From contig CAVQFB010000004.1 in assembly GCA_963711675.1 (NCBI GenBank), positions 379,235 through 443,234 on the forward strand: a stretch of DNA of 64,000 nucleotides. The letters run 5' to 3'. The stretch comes from CAVQFB01 sp963711675. GTDB taxonomy: Bacteria > Acidobacteriota > Terriglobia > Terriglobales > Acidobacteriaceae. Positions 48,851 to 57,936 of the stretch are shown here, in pieces (position 1 is the first letter of the stretch; the number at the start of each line of letters is the position of its first letter). The notes beneath the pieces were generated by a model, which saw only the letters and a program-made list of their open reading frames with translations, made no database searches and was not told the origin of the DNA. Position numbers and translations under genes: made by a program.

Positions 48851-48869
48851 AGCGGAAGGAGCGCAAGAG

Positions 48870-49077
48870 ATGGGCGATAAGCGGCGCAAGAGCGGTGGCA
48901 GCGGTACGAGACGGATGAAGTCGGCTTTCGGCGGAGAACGCCAAAGCCGCGAAAATCATTGGGCTTTTCGCAGGCCCCCTCGGGCAGATGCTGCCCGCAC
49001 CATTGCCCGCACCATTGCCCGCACAGAGGGTGTGCAGCCAGTTGCAGCCGACCCGCTGGGCGAACCGATGCCATTAG
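48870..49077 (+). pseudogene. Small basic hypothetical protein, frameshifted
   Basis: Starts MGDKRRKSGGSGTRRMKSAF after AAGGAGCGC; a slip near 48940 leads to NAKAAKIIGLFAGPLGQML and a Pro-Ala-Leu run coded by a 12-bp tandem repeat (cattgcccgcac, 49001-49024). About 68 residues. It ends inside the start of the HTH gene. No family recognised. Confidence 0.42.
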
Positions 49078-49252
49078 TAAGGTAGCGGCGCTCCTCGGGT
49101 GTTCGGTCTGGACCGTCCGGCAGCGGCTACCTCCCGCTCGGCCTTCCGCACTTCCGGCTCGCCCCGACCGGAAAGCTCATGTTCTTTCAGGAACCAAATC
49201 AGTCCGCTGGGTCCTTGAGAAACAGCGACAGAAAGGAGGTATAATCCGATGA
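49068..49252 (+). pseudogene. Excisionase-type HTH protein, frameshifted
   Basis: ATG 49068 and a slip near 49080 give VAALLGCSVWTVRQRLP, the MerR/excisionase-type helix-turn-helix used to bend DNA at att sites. A second slip near 49130-49200 precedes RWVLEKQRQKGGIIR. It lies directly before the integrase with ATGA overlap, the usual position of an Xis. About 60 residues. Confidence 0.55.
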
Positions 49253-50257
49253 CGCTCTTCAGGCGCGGCAACGTGTATCTGGGCCTACGTCTATGTGGAC
49301 GGCGTCCGGCACGCCAAGTCGACCGGGACCGGGAACCGCAAGCAGGCCGAGACAGATCGAGCAGCGTTTCAAAGATGAATTGAACCTGCAGCGCCAGGGC
49401 ATCAGTCAGCCGCAGCCCGAGATGACTTTCGGCGGAACTCGCTGCCCGCTTCCTTGCCGAAGGCGAACCCCGTCCCTATCACGTCGACCGATTGAAGGTG
49501 CTCTTGCCGTACTTCGGGCGAGACCCCAATCGGTCGGATCACCAAAGCCCATGGCCATCGCGACTACCGCCGCGAACGACACGCCGAAAAGCAGCGTCAC
49601 CGAGACGACCGTGAACCGCGATCTCGAAGCCCTTCGCCACATGCTCTTCTGGGCCGTCGACGAAGGGCTGCTCGCGGCAAATCCCTTAAGCCGGGTGCGC
49701 ATGGCGCGGGAACGGCGGAAGCCGCGCTTCGTCGTCTCGCTCGCCGAAGAGGAGCTGCTGCTCCTGGCGGCCGCTCCTCACCTGCGCTCGATCATCATCG
49801 CCGCGCTCGATACCGGCATGCGCCGGGGCGAAATCCTCACTCAACGCTGGGAGCACATCGACTTCACCCGCCGGCTGCTCTCCGTCACGCACTCGAAAAC
49901 CCCGGAAGGCGAAGCCCGCGAGATTCCGCTCACCGGGACGTCTCTTCGAGCTGCTCCGCGCACAGCAGCAGACCGGAAGGCCTGGTCTTCACCTACAAAG
50001 GCAAGCCAATCCACCGGATCAAGACCGCCTGGAAGGCCGCAATCCGCCGGGCCGGAATTCGCTACTTCCGCTTCCACGATCTGCGCCACACCTTCAACAC
50101 CCGACTCATGGAAGCCGGCGTCATGCAGGAAATCCGCAAGGCCCTCATGGGCCACTCAAGCGGTGAGGACGTGAATTCCATCTACACCCACATCGAGCTT
50201 CCGGTGAAGCGCGAAGCGATCCGGAAACTCGAAGCGTGGGTGGAGATGCAACATTGA
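49249..50257 (+). pseudogene. Tyrosine-type site-specific integrase, frameshifted
   Basis: GAAAGGAGG precedes ATG 49249. The arm-binding start MTLFRRGNV is followed by several slips, but the catalytic parts are clear: LDTGMRRGEILTQRWEHIDF (Arg), FHDLRHTFNTRLMEAG (His-x-x-Arg), GHSSGEDVNSIYTHIEL (His and Tyr nucleophile). Joined, about 335 residues. It should insert and excise the element at an att site. Its frames are broken at least four times, so as assembled it would not be made. Confidence 0.75.
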
Positions 50258-50277
50258 AAAGAAAGGAGGAGAAAACA

Positions 50278-50538
50278 ATGGACCAACCACGTTTGTTGAG
50301 ATGGGAAGACCTGTTCCTGCCGATGCTCGCCGACTGCCAACGGGAAGCTGTAGGCGTCGATGGGCGGCTCCAAGAGGTGATCGAACGGTTGGGTGACGGA
50401 GATCATCTTGCGGCACTCGGCGCTTGGAGCGGGGTTGACGAATCGGTCCAGTACATCGGCACGATTCTCAAGCGCTTGGCGCGACTTGCCGACGCCGCCG
50501 AAGAGCGTGGTTGTCCCGGAAACCACTCGATCAACTGA
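50278..50538 (+). CDS. Hypothetical protein of the integrative element
   Basis: AAGGAGGAG precedes ATG 50278. An 86-residue helical protein (MDQPRLLRWEDLFLPMLADC then VIERLGDGDHLAALGAWSG) that ends RGCPGNHSIN. Frame intact. It follows the integrase in the same transcript. I recognise no family; an accessory or regulatory role in the element is possible. Confidence 0.62.
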   Translation: MDQPRLLRWEDLFLPMLADCQREAVGVDGRLQEVIERLGDGDHLAALGAWSGVDESVQYIGTILKRLARLADAAEERGCPGNHSIN

Positions 50539-50610
50539 GGAGTGAATTCCGAAGTAAGTGCACTCACAGAACGAACAACAGGAGATACGCCAAGAAAGGA
50601 GAAAAGTGAT

Positions 50611-50884
50611 GTGAATGAAAAACAACGGCTAAAACTGGTTGTCGCCTACGACTCGTACCGCAACGAGTATTCCATCGCGGCGCACAACCAGACGCCCGAG
50701 GAAGCCGAAGAGTTTCTCAAACTTTGGAATCCTCATCTTCGTCCCGGGCCGCTCGCTGATCGTACTCGATCAGACGAAGCGGCACGGGACCGCCGAAACC
50801 GATGAATGCCGAGCCTGCCGTGAGACCGTAAGGCGCTGGGCCGGTATTCAGCCTCTACCGAAGTTCACAAGGAGGAGTGAATGA
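50611..50884 (+). pseudogene. Small hypothetical protein, one frameshift
   Basis: GTG 50611 after AAAGGAG begins MNEKQRLKLVVAYDSYRNEY; after a slip near 50740 the sense continues as RSLIVLDQTKRHGTAETDEC and CRACRETVRRWAG. The CxxC near the end might bind metal. About 90 residues. Its last codon overlaps the next gene (ATGA). Unknown family. Confidence 0.45.
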
Positions 50885-51118
50885 CCGCACAAAAGTCCAC
50901 CGACTCGGGATCGTCCCGGTCCTCAACCGCAACCACTGCCGTCACAACCAGCACCACAGCGCGAAAGGCTTGGAAGAAGAAAACCCCGGTCGAAGTGGTG
51001 CTCGACCAGATCAACAAGGTGCAAAGAGGACGTCGCCAAGAAAGAAGAAGAATTCAAGGCGGCCAAACGCCAGCTCGAAAAACTCGAAGCTGCAAGGAAA
51101 GTCCTCGAAGCCACATAG
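50881..51118 (+). pseudogene. Small coiled-coil protein, one frameshift
   Basis: ATG 50881 follows AGGAGGAG. A Ser/Thr-rich start (MTAQKSTDSGSSRSSTATTA) leads to TPVEVVLDQINKVQ; after a slip near 51028 the chain continues DVAKKEEEFKAAKRQLEKLE, a helical heptad stretch, ending VLEAT. About 78 residues; last gene of the element, just before the terminator. Confidence 0.5.
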
Positions 51119-51165
51119 CTCTTTATTTACGGAGTTTGCCCACCGGCAGCTCCGTTTCCTATATT

Positions 51166-51194
51166 AAAAGCGTACCTAACACGGTACGCTTTTT
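51166..51194 (+). terminator. Rho-independent terminator of the integrative element
   Basis: AAAAGCGTACC (51166-51176) and GGTACGCTTTT (51183-51193) pair perfectly around loop TAACAC, with the A and T runs completing a bidirectional terminator. It closes the ten-gene run. Confidence 0.92.
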
Positions 51195-51417
51195 GTGAGC
51201 GGCCATGACCAGAGCTCCGTTAGACATTTGGTCTCGAACAAAAATTATGGCCTCGCAAAATCCTTATCTGATGCGGATTATCTAGGTGCGGCAACGGCCG
51301 CGTATGGCGAAGGAAACTGCATGTTGAAGGATATCCGGTCGAGGCAGGAGCCGCTCGCTCTCTTTTTCTTCTTTCTTCTTTCTCCTCAAATAAACCACAT
51401 ATTTCCTTATCAAAATC
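51195..51417 (+). other. IS110 leader region, possible bridge RNA
   Basis: About 220 non-coding bases between the terminator and the IS110 transposase ATG. IS110-group elements encode their bridge RNA in this position. Nothing can be folded with confidence here; a polypyrimidine tract lies at 51358-51392. Confidence 0.35.
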
Positions 51418-52389
51418 ATGCACTCCATCGGCATCGATATGAGCAAACGTTCCTTTCACGCGGCGTTCGACGGATCGAGCATCAGCGTCTTCCAGAATTC
51501 CTCTGAAGGAATCACGTCCTTTTTGAAACACCTCCAAATGCGGAGCATCACGTCGTCTGATACCACGATTGGCGTCGAAGCGACTGGTGCGTACCACCTG
51601 CTGCTTTGCTCGCGACTGGCAGAATTGGGATGGCGCATCTTCGTCATCAATCCATTGGAAAGCCATCGCTTTGCGGCATCTCAGAGCATCCGTACCGTCA
51701 AGAATGACCGCAAAGACGCCCATCTCATACGGCAAATGGCGGTCCTCGGTCGCGGCTATCCCTACAGTGACAGCGAAGACACGATTGCGCTCAAGGCGCT
51801 CATCACCGAGCGCGAGGGGCTGGTCTTCATGCGAGTGGCTTTGAAACAACGCGCGGAAGCCCATGCGGCGAAGCAACAAGCCGTGAGGAGCCCTCTCCAC
51901 GATTGACGCACGCCAATTCTCAACGCCGTGGCGTGCGAAATTCGCGCCATCGACCGGCGGCTCGCGCAATACGCGCCGGAGACCCAACAACTACTCCGAA
52001 CGATTCCCGGTGTCGGCCCCTTCGTCGCAGCAGCACTCGCCGCCTATATCGGCGATGTGAATCGGTTTGCGACCCCAGAGAAGCTGGTCGCGTACATCGG
52101 ACTCGATTGCCGAGTCTTTGAAAGTGGCACCTCCGTCAAAGGCAAAGGGTACATAAGCAAGCGCGGCAACGGTGTTCTCCGGCGGGCTCTCTGGAATGCC
52201 GCGTTCACCGCTCGTCGACTGAACCCAGATCTCAAAGCGTATTTTGAGAAAAAAATCAGCGAGGGTAAACACTACAACGTGGCGTTATGTGCCGTCGAGC
52301 GAAAGCTGGTCCATCTCATTTACGCCGTATGGAAACGCGGTACAGCATTTCAAAGACAACGTGCCCCATTCAGAGCACCATTCACATAA
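51418..52389 (+). pseudogene. IS110 family transposase, interrupted by a stop codon
   Basis: Both parts are in one frame. The N-terminal RuvC-like DEDD domain has GIDMSK, GVEATGAYH and KNDRKDAHL; the C-terminal Tnp20 domain has TIPGVGPFVAAALAAYIG and FATPEKLVAYIGLD. They are separated by TGA at 51904-51906 (SPLHD then RTPILNAV). Joined length is 323, slightly short for the family (about 340). Unlike its neighbours, this break is a stop and not a frame slip. Transposases of this kind insert DNA guided by a bridge RNA. Confidence 0.82.
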
Positions 52390-52495
52390 CATCCCGAGTT
52401 GATGGTCTCGCTGGGATCTGCGTATCGACCTGAAACTGAACCTGGTGGCGAGCGGCGGGCGGAGCTCGAAAGGGCTTGCCAAAACGCCGATAGGG

Positions 52496-52870
52496 CTACA
52501 GGGTCTGCAGCTCGTGAACTGTGATCAACAGTTTTTCGTAATTCAGCGAAGCTTCCCAGTCACCGCGCCGTTCGATAAAGTAATTTATGGTCGCATCGGA
52601 TCGGGGAGCGAGCACAGTGAAGATGCTGTTCTTATCGCGTGCCACCTTCCTACTTTTTGGCGACTTCCAGAACCCGTCATAGATTGGGTTGCCAAAAATG
52701 GAGGTCATCGTGAGTCCACCGAAACGCTGGATGATTTCATTCTTGAGGCTATTCAGCTTCGCGTAATCAATCGGAACCCCAGCTCTATCGGCCAACGATA
52801 CGTAAATGTCGAACCGGTACAAGTAAGGGTCGGTGGGTTCTGCAGCACTCATCCCATAATCCTCATTCAA
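52496..52870 (-). CDS. Hypothetical protein related to 43797-44186
   Basis: A 124-residue soluble protein. YLYRFDIYVSLADRAG begins it, IYDGFWKSPKSRKVARDK lies in the middle and LLITVHELQTL ends it. The order of these parts parallels the cargo protein at 43797-44186. Both lie in the island. I can give no function. The frame is intact. Confidence 0.55.
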   Translation of the reverse strand: MNEDYGMSAAEPTDPYLYRFDIYVSLADRAGVPIDYAKLNSLKNEIIQRFGGLTMTSIFGNPIYDGFWKSPKSRKVARDKNSIFTVLAPRSDATINYFIERRGDWEASLNYEKLLITVHELQTL

Positions 52871-52926
52871 AAAAAATAAGCGGCTGTCGGGCCGCTCATG
52901 ATACCAAATCAGAATGTTAAGGTGCG

Positions 52927-53133
52927 TTATCGGGCTACGAGCTCATACTGGATGCCGGCCCTGTCGAGCATTGCGATGTGCTCGGGCCCAACAACGTAGG
53001 ACTCGCCTGGCAATGCCTGCACTTGTCCCATGCTAATGAGCAATGCAAAGCCGTCGATAGCGCTCCCGGGATTCTTATCGTCCTTGTCTGAGTCGAACGC
53101 CTTTATCCCCTTCGATACGTCACTAGCCGACAA
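52927..53133 (-). CDS. Small hypothetical protein downstream of the Rhs locus
   Basis: A 68-residue frame from a TTG codon (53133), with an acidic beginning (GIKAFDSDKDDKNPGSAID) and an end ISMGQVQALPGESYVVGPEH. No ribosome site is convincing. The frame is open farther upstream without a start. It might be the end of a larger, interrupted gene. Confidence 0.35.
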   Translation of the reverse strand: MSASDVSKGIKAFDSDKDDKNPGSAIDGFALLISMGQVQALPGESYVVGPEHIAMLDRAGIQYELVAR

Positions 53134-53217
53134 CTGTTGTGTTTGGCTTGGCTCTGATTTTGCGCCTACTCACGGCACGCTCCGTCGTAGTGGTATCCCC
53201 TAATCTGCGCTACCGGC

Positions 53218-53817
53218 CTACGGCGTCGTCCAAGGCCTCCGGGACCAGTAGAAGAAAATTGAAAAAGGAACAACGGCAAGGGTCTGCCACAGGGTTTTCT
53301 TTCTGGGGTTCGACCATTGCTGTTTGTTGGAATGCCAGTACATGAACGTCACGCCGCATCCGTATGCTACAACGAGAATGATCAGAGGGACCCCAAACAC
53401 CACCCACATCACTGAGACTGCCCAGAAGTCAGCGCTGCTGAAGTACCACGTTCCACCTTCCTGTTCAAAGCTGAGTGTGGTTGTTTTCGATGCTTGCTCG
53501 TCCCGGGTCTCCCAGTTAACAGTGGCATCCAGCGTCGCATGATTGGCGTCCACCAACTTGAGGCCCTTTGGAAGGTTGTAGTCTGCAATCGTGAACTTCA
53601 AGAACGGCTTCGATTGAAGAGAGTCGATTTTTCGCTTATCGCGAGATCGGGCCTCGGGGCTGAAGAACTGATCAACAGGGGCACCACTGACGGCTGCGTG
53701 CTGAAAGTCAGAGATCAGCTTCGCGATATTTGCTTGCGGATCGGATGATGGCTGCCCATGTGCGGCCCCCAAGAGCATGAATGCGAGTATCGAGAGACTC
53801 AGGTGTTTTCTGCGCAT
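53218..53817 (-). CDS. Exported membrane protein of the Rhs locus
   Basis: A 199-residue protein with a signal peptide (LSLSILAFMLLGAAHG) and a C-terminal membrane segment (FWAVSVMWVVFGVPLIILV) followed by a basic tail. The central domain (residues 22-120) has FLKFTIADYNLPKGLKL, an NTF2-like or Cystatin-like look. It begins one base after the stop of the orphan fragment upstream, so the two are coupled. It might be an immunity-type or accessory protein for that fragment (inference). Confidence 0.6.
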   Translation of the reverse strand: MRRKHLSLSILAFMLLGAAHGQPSSDPQANIAKLISDFQHAAVSGAPVDQFFSPEARSRDKRKIDSLQSKPFLKFTIADYNLPKGLKLVDANHATLDATVNWETRDEQASKTTTLSFEQEGGTWYFSSADFWAVSVMWVVFGVPLIILVVAYGCGVTFMYWHSNKQQWSNPRKKTLWQTLAVVPFSIFFYWSRRPWTTP

Positions 53818-53818
53818 C

Positions 53819-54352
53819 TTATTGCGCCTCCGCGCTCACTGTTTTGATTGTCGTTGAACCCCACTGGACTTTGACATCTGCACCAAGCAAGGCATTTGCG
53901 CCTATCGAGAAGCCGCTCTTTGTGATGGAAATTTGTCCACCAGCAGCACCGGCATTCACGGTGCCGGCGAGTGTAAGTTTGCCGATGTTCAGACTTCCTC
54001 CGAAGCTGACCAAACTAGCCTCGGCCTGGGCCGTCACACCGCTGGTTCCAGCACTCGCACCTGCGCCTGCGGTAAAGGAACTCACTGACACCGTTCCGTT
54101 CGCTAGGCCGGGGCCACCGTTTGGATTGCTGGAAAAGTTCAGCTCAGACTTCACACCGTGGACCTCTGCATCGAGAGAGGCTTTGGCGGAAAGTTGCGAG
54201 GGATTGGCTGATGCGCTACCGCTGACGCTTCCCCCTATGATTTTTGTATTTCCCGTGAGGCCGACACTCTTGTCTGTGGCGGGTTCATTAACAACGTTCT
54301 TTTCAATCGTGAAGCTGGCACTATGATTTTGCGCCGAATCATACGTCGTCCA
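53819..54352 (-). pseudogene. Orphan C-terminal fragment, Rhs-toxin-like module without start
   Basis: The frame is open from about 54352 (TTYDSAQNHSASFTIEKN) to 53819 but has no ATG; a GTG at 54154 is the first possible start. The sequence is Gly/Ala/Ser-rich with beta-strand periodicity (GSLNIGKLTLAGTVNAGAAG). A coding tail without a start next to an Rhs gene and immunity-like gene is how orphan toxin modules look in Rhs loci. Its activity cannot be read from sequence; it may also be a non-toxic remnant. Confidence 0.45.
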
Positions 54353-54650
54353 GCTTCCGCTTTAACTCCTCAATCGGCCAATCTTGGTCCAGTCCTTCCG
54401 CGATAAGGTTCAACTGCTCCTTTCCCTGTTGCACCTGATGGCGGTCAGGTTTAACCCGAACTAGAAATAGGTTTCTTTGGTGGAAATTGCCCCAGTAGTG
54501 GATTGCAGATTCGTACGCAAGACCGGCTACCGGCTCACGAACCGGATCAACAAGGCTCTTAAACTGTGCCCAGAAATCTTTCTCAGGAACCGTTTGCGTA
54601 GCAGCGGCCCGAAGTAAGGTTGCAAGCTTCTTTTGGACATCTAGCTCCAT
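54339..54650 (-). CDS. Probable Rhs immunity protein
   Basis: A 103-residue acidic, helical protein (ATLLRAAATQTVPEKDFWAQ and LNLIAEGLDQDWPIEELKRK). It begins 4 bases after the Rhs stop codon, on the same strand, and is followed by an orphan fragment. A small soluble protein in that position is, in polymorphic toxin systems, the immunity partner that binds the toxin tip. No immunity family is recognised by name. Confidence 0.6.
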   Translation of the reverse strand: MELDVQKKLATLLRAAATQTVPEKDFWAQFKSLVDPVREPVAGLAYESAIHYWGNFHQRNLFLVRVKPDRHQVQQGKEQLNLIAEGLDQDWPIEELKRKLDDV

Positions 54651-54654
54651 AATC

Positions 54655-57600
54655 TCACCATGGCCAGTGCTTTATATTCACGAGATTGCTGCCCGGCCCC
54701 GACGGGACGCCCGGCTTCTTAATCGTGATGTCGATGTGCGGGCGAACGGCCCCACCGGCTTCGGGTATGCCGTGAACGTCCAGCCCAATCCTGCTTCCCG
54801 TGGTTGGAGTATTCAGAATGTTGACGCCGCCGCCGCCAGCGTTCGGATACGACTGCGGCCTGACGTTTTCAGCCGCGTATGCGACGGCTGCCACTGTTCC
54901 GACAACCTGACCAAAGGCTCTTGGATCACCATTGGCTGCGGCCTTCACTGTGTTCACGGCTCCGTTAGCAATAGCCTTGGCCGTATCAACTGGATGCTCT
55001 ACTGCATTGGCGATACCCTCTACGGTTTGGATCGGATGCTCGACTGCGTTTACGACGGGAGTTACAGTTGCGTCCGCAACCCCCTTCACTTCACCGACTA
55101 GGAAGTTCGCTGAGGCGTTGACCTGCCAGGAAAGAGACCACCCGCTATTTTGCGCCTGGACCTCCTGCGAGGTAGGGACAATCTTGTCGCCCGTCGCCGC
55201 ATTGTCGTGTCCATCCGGATCACCCACCGTGGTCGGGTTGTTCTCTACGTAGCTGTAGAGGTTAAGACTCTGTGGATTCCCATAGTGAGCATACGGCACC
55301 GCCGCCGGTTTCTCGGCCCAGTCCGCCTGAACGAACCGGCCCCATGCGTTGGCGTAGTGCCGTGCTCCGAAGTAGTCCAGGTTCGATTCGTAGTCAAATT
55401 CCTTGCCGGTGAACTGGTATTCCTGCGTCGCCTGATTCATCACCAGCCGCTTGCCCCCGAAGGGATAGAAGTCCTCCTCGTCCTCGATTGTGCCATTCGC
55501 CGCTGTGGCAGTCACGTTCGCTGATCCCAGATAATCGGAATAGTAATAGTGCACCGCCGCACCAACATCCCGCCGTGCCAGCCTCTTGCCGTTGAAGAAG
55601 ATGTACTCGTTCTGAACGTTGCCACTCAGATCGCTCTCAGTCAGAACGTCACTGCCCGGATCGTAGAAATAGGCAGTGCCACTCGACCCAGCCGCCTTCT
55701 TCACTCTGCGGCCATCCGCGTCATAAGCGTACGTGTAACCCGCCGTAGCTGTTAACCGGTTCGCTCCATCGAAGGTATAGATGGGAGTCGAGCAGGAGGA
55801 GCTGCCCAGCAAGTTGCCGGCTGCGTCATAACAATATCCGTTGGGCTGGTTCCTGACGTTGGCAGAGAAGGCGAGATTCTCTGCCGTGCATTTCGTGGGA
55901 GTAATGGTATTCACGTTACCCCAGGCGTCAATCCCGTAGGACTCTCCCCAGTTGTTGGTGAGGTTATTGACGATAACGGTGCAGTCCGTACCGCTGGTGG
56001 AGGCACTCGCAACGCGATTGAGGGCGTCGTAGGTGTAGCTGACAGTGCCGACGGTCTGACCGGACATGCCGTCACGGGCATTCGTAATCTTTAAGACGTT
56101 ACCGTTATCGCCGGCGCCGGCGTGGAAGTCGTAGGTGAGATCCAGAATCAGATTGTTGCCCGAGTAGGAGTGGAGCCGCAGTGGCTGTAGACGGCTGTTG
56201 TAGGTATTCGTGGTCGAAATCGGATTCGTTGCGCCGGAGCCGTTGATCATACCAGTCAGCCCGCCAAATGGGGCATAACTCACACCCGTAGCATAATTGA
56301 TGCCGTTAGCAGTATCCACAGCCGAAGTTGACCGCCCAGCAACGCTGGATGTGTATGTGATCACTCGTCCGCTTGGATACGTGATTGTTTTCGGCTCGCC
56401 ATCCATGAAGTACGTGTAATTAAAGATCTTGTACGTCAGGCTGGGCGGGTTCTGGTAGGTGAGGATCACCCGTCCCATCGGATCGTAGCTGTAAACCATG
56501 CCCAGCGCACCTAAGGAAGCCGAGGCCAGCGTCACATGTCCCACCGCGTTTGTCGGCTGGAGATTCCACCAGGTTAAGGAGTCGTCGTAGCGATAACTGG
56601 AGTTCGGAGTCGTTCCATCCGAGTAGATGGTGTCTAGCGGGCGATTCAGGGCGTCATAATTGGTGGTGGCAGTCACGGTGGTGGTACCCGTCTGGTTCGG
56701 CGCCGCTGCAACTTTAGAGGTCAAATTCCCATTGTTGTCGTAGGAATAGGAGATCGTGCCTGCAGTGTACGACGATTGGTCCGTCGCTGGGCAGGTGGCC
56801 ACCGAATTGACACTCGAAGTCACCTCTGGGTTGGCCGAGCAGCGCAACCGGGAGAGCGAGTCGTAAGTAAAGCTACGGTTTCGATAGTTCCCTGACGTGC
56901 TCCCGCCCTTCTGGGTAACCCCAGTGAGATTGTCCAGAACATCATAAGCGTAGTCCGTTTCGTAGTGACTGGAACCCGGATCCTCGAACACCTGAGTCAT
57001 GCGTCCCAGGCCGTCGAAGCAAGATTCCCGTGTCTTGCCGGCTTCATCCGTGACGGTCGAACAGTTGCCGCTGTAGCTGGTACTAACGGTCGAACCATCG
57101 GCTTGCGCGACACTGATAACGCGATTCAGCGCATCCGAGTTTGTCGTGGTAGTCCCGGCAGGGGTTTGACAGTATGGATTTGTGACGCTCTTGAAGCTGG
57201 TGTTCGAGCCGGGCGTAAACCCATAGCCATAGTCGACCTCGGTCCAGCCGGCGTTCACGCCCGTGGTGCAGTCCGGGTCCGTGCTCAGCACGTTTAGCGG
57301 ACGACCCAATCCATCAAGAGTCGTCTGTTTCTTGTGGAACAGGCTTGTATCGATCGTGGTCTTGGCCAACGCGCTGACTGGCACGGTATCCGTAAATGTC
57401 CAGGTCGTTCCACCGCCGTCCGGATAGCTGACCGAGTTCTTGCGATTCATCAGGTCGTAGCCGAACGTGGTTCCAGCACGACCCGCCAGGATGTCGTTCT
57501 CGTTCTGCGTGCCCTCGATCAAACCAGTGCAGGGGTAATAGGTGTTCTGCGTACGATGATGAACCGTTCCACTCTGCTGGTTCAATGTATTCGGCTGGGT

Positions 57601-57936
57601 CACGAGGGTCACAAATGCGTAGGTCGTCTTTCCGGAAGCTGTACATCCCGGACTGGACCAGAGATCGGCGTAGCTGAATGTCGTCTGGTTACCATTCGGG
57701 TCTGTCGTGGATAGTTTGTTCCCCAGCGTGTCAAATGTATTAGTCGTACTGAGCCAGGTACTACTCAGTTTCAGCCAGCGACTGGTCTTGGTCAGGTTCC
57801 CCCTAGTATTGAATCCGGTACCATGATTGGTATCATCGTGGCCCGGTACCGGTTGAGGCTCCAGAGTTGGGGCGGTGCCGTCATATGCATACGTTGTCTG
57901 GGCAATGCTGGGCCAGCTTGCAACTTCGCGTGACAT
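54655..57936 (-). CDS. Rhs repeat protein with C-terminal toxin-like tip, N-terminally truncated
   Basis: A 1093-residue protein of YD/Rhs repeats (YDALNRVASAST, YDANGNLTSK-type units) ending with the Rhs-associated core SLNLYSYVENNPTTVGDPDG, after which a variable 160-residue tip begins. The tip ends in RPHIDITIKKPGVPS and NLVNIKHWPW, conserved-looking His/Asp/Trp residues that could be an effector active site. The N-terminus lacks signal and the usual N-terminal part, and the gene begins at a junction with a glycosyltransferase fragment in the opposite direction (57875-58498). Immunity candidate follows at once. Confidence 0.88.
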   Translation of the reverse strand: MSREVASWPSIAQTTYAYDGTAPTLEPQPVPGHDDTNHGTGFNTRGNLTKTSRWLKLSSTWLSTTNTFDTLGNKLSTTDPNGNQTTFSYADLWSSPGCTASGKTTYAFVTLVTQPNTLNQQSGTVHHRTQNTYYPCTGLIEGTQNENDILAGRAGTTFGYDLMNRKNSVSYPDGGGTTWTFTDTVPVSALAKTTIDTSLFHKKQTTLDGLGRPLNVLSTDPDCTTGVNAGWTEVDYGYGFTPGSNTSFKSVTNPYCQTPAGTTTTNSDALNRVISVAQADGSTVSTSYSGNCSTVTDEAGKTRESCFDGLGRMTQVFEDPGSSHYETDYAYDVLDNLTGVTQKGGSTSGNYRNRSFTYDSLSRLRCSANPEVTSSVNSVATCPATDQSSYTAGTISYSYDNNGNLTSKVAAAPNQTGTTTVTATTNYDALNRPLDTIYSDGTTPNSSYRYDDSLTWWNLQPTNAVGHVTLASASLGALGMVYSYDPMGRVILTYQNPPSLTYKIFNYTYFMDGEPKTITYPSGRVITYTSSVAGRSTSAVDTANGINYATGVSYAPFGGLTGMINGSGATNPISTTNTYNSRLQPLRLHSYSGNNLILDLTYDFHAGAGDNGNVLKITNARDGMSGQTVGTVSYTYDALNRVASASTSGTDCTVIVNNLTNNWGESYGIDAWGNVNTITPTKCTAENLAFSANVRNQPNGYCYDAAGNLLGSSSCSTPIYTFDGANRLTATAGYTYAYDADGRRVKKAAGSSGTAYFYDPGSDVLTESDLSGNVQNEYIFFNGKRLARRDVGAAVHYYYSDYLGSANVTATAANGTIEDEEDFYPFGGKRLVMNQATQEYQFTGKEFDYESNLDYFGARHYANAWGRFVQADWAEKPAAVPYAHYGNPQSLNLYSYVENNPTTVGDPDGHDNAATGDKIVPTSQEVQAQNSGWSLSWQVNASANFLVGEVKGVADATVTPVVNAVEHPIQTVEGIANAVEHPVDTAKAIANGAVNTVKAAANGDPRAFGQVVGTVAAVAYAAENVRPQSYPNAGGGGVNILNTPTTGSRIGLDVHGIPEAGGAVRPHIDITIKKPGVPSGPGSNLVNIKHWPW

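Larger units (their letters stand above)
45419..51194 (+). mobile_element. Integrative/mobilisable element with tyrosine integrase
   Basis: Ten tightly packed plus-strand genes, many with ATGA overlaps: Dam methylase, conjugation-type ATPase, replication-relaxation protein, zinc-ribbon membrane protein, two small DNA-binding type proteins, integrase, three small proteins, then a strong terminator. The set (DNA modification, transfer ATPase, replication, integration) is that of a small integrative element. No relaxase is recognised. Nearly every gene has one or more single-base frame slips without early stops, so an assembly indel cluster is likely. Exact att ends are not determined. Confidence 0.62.

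Noticed and set aside
48991..49024. Tandem 12-bp repeat
   Set aside because: It codes a Leu-Pro-Ala run in a small gene, not a CRISPR or att array; only two full units.
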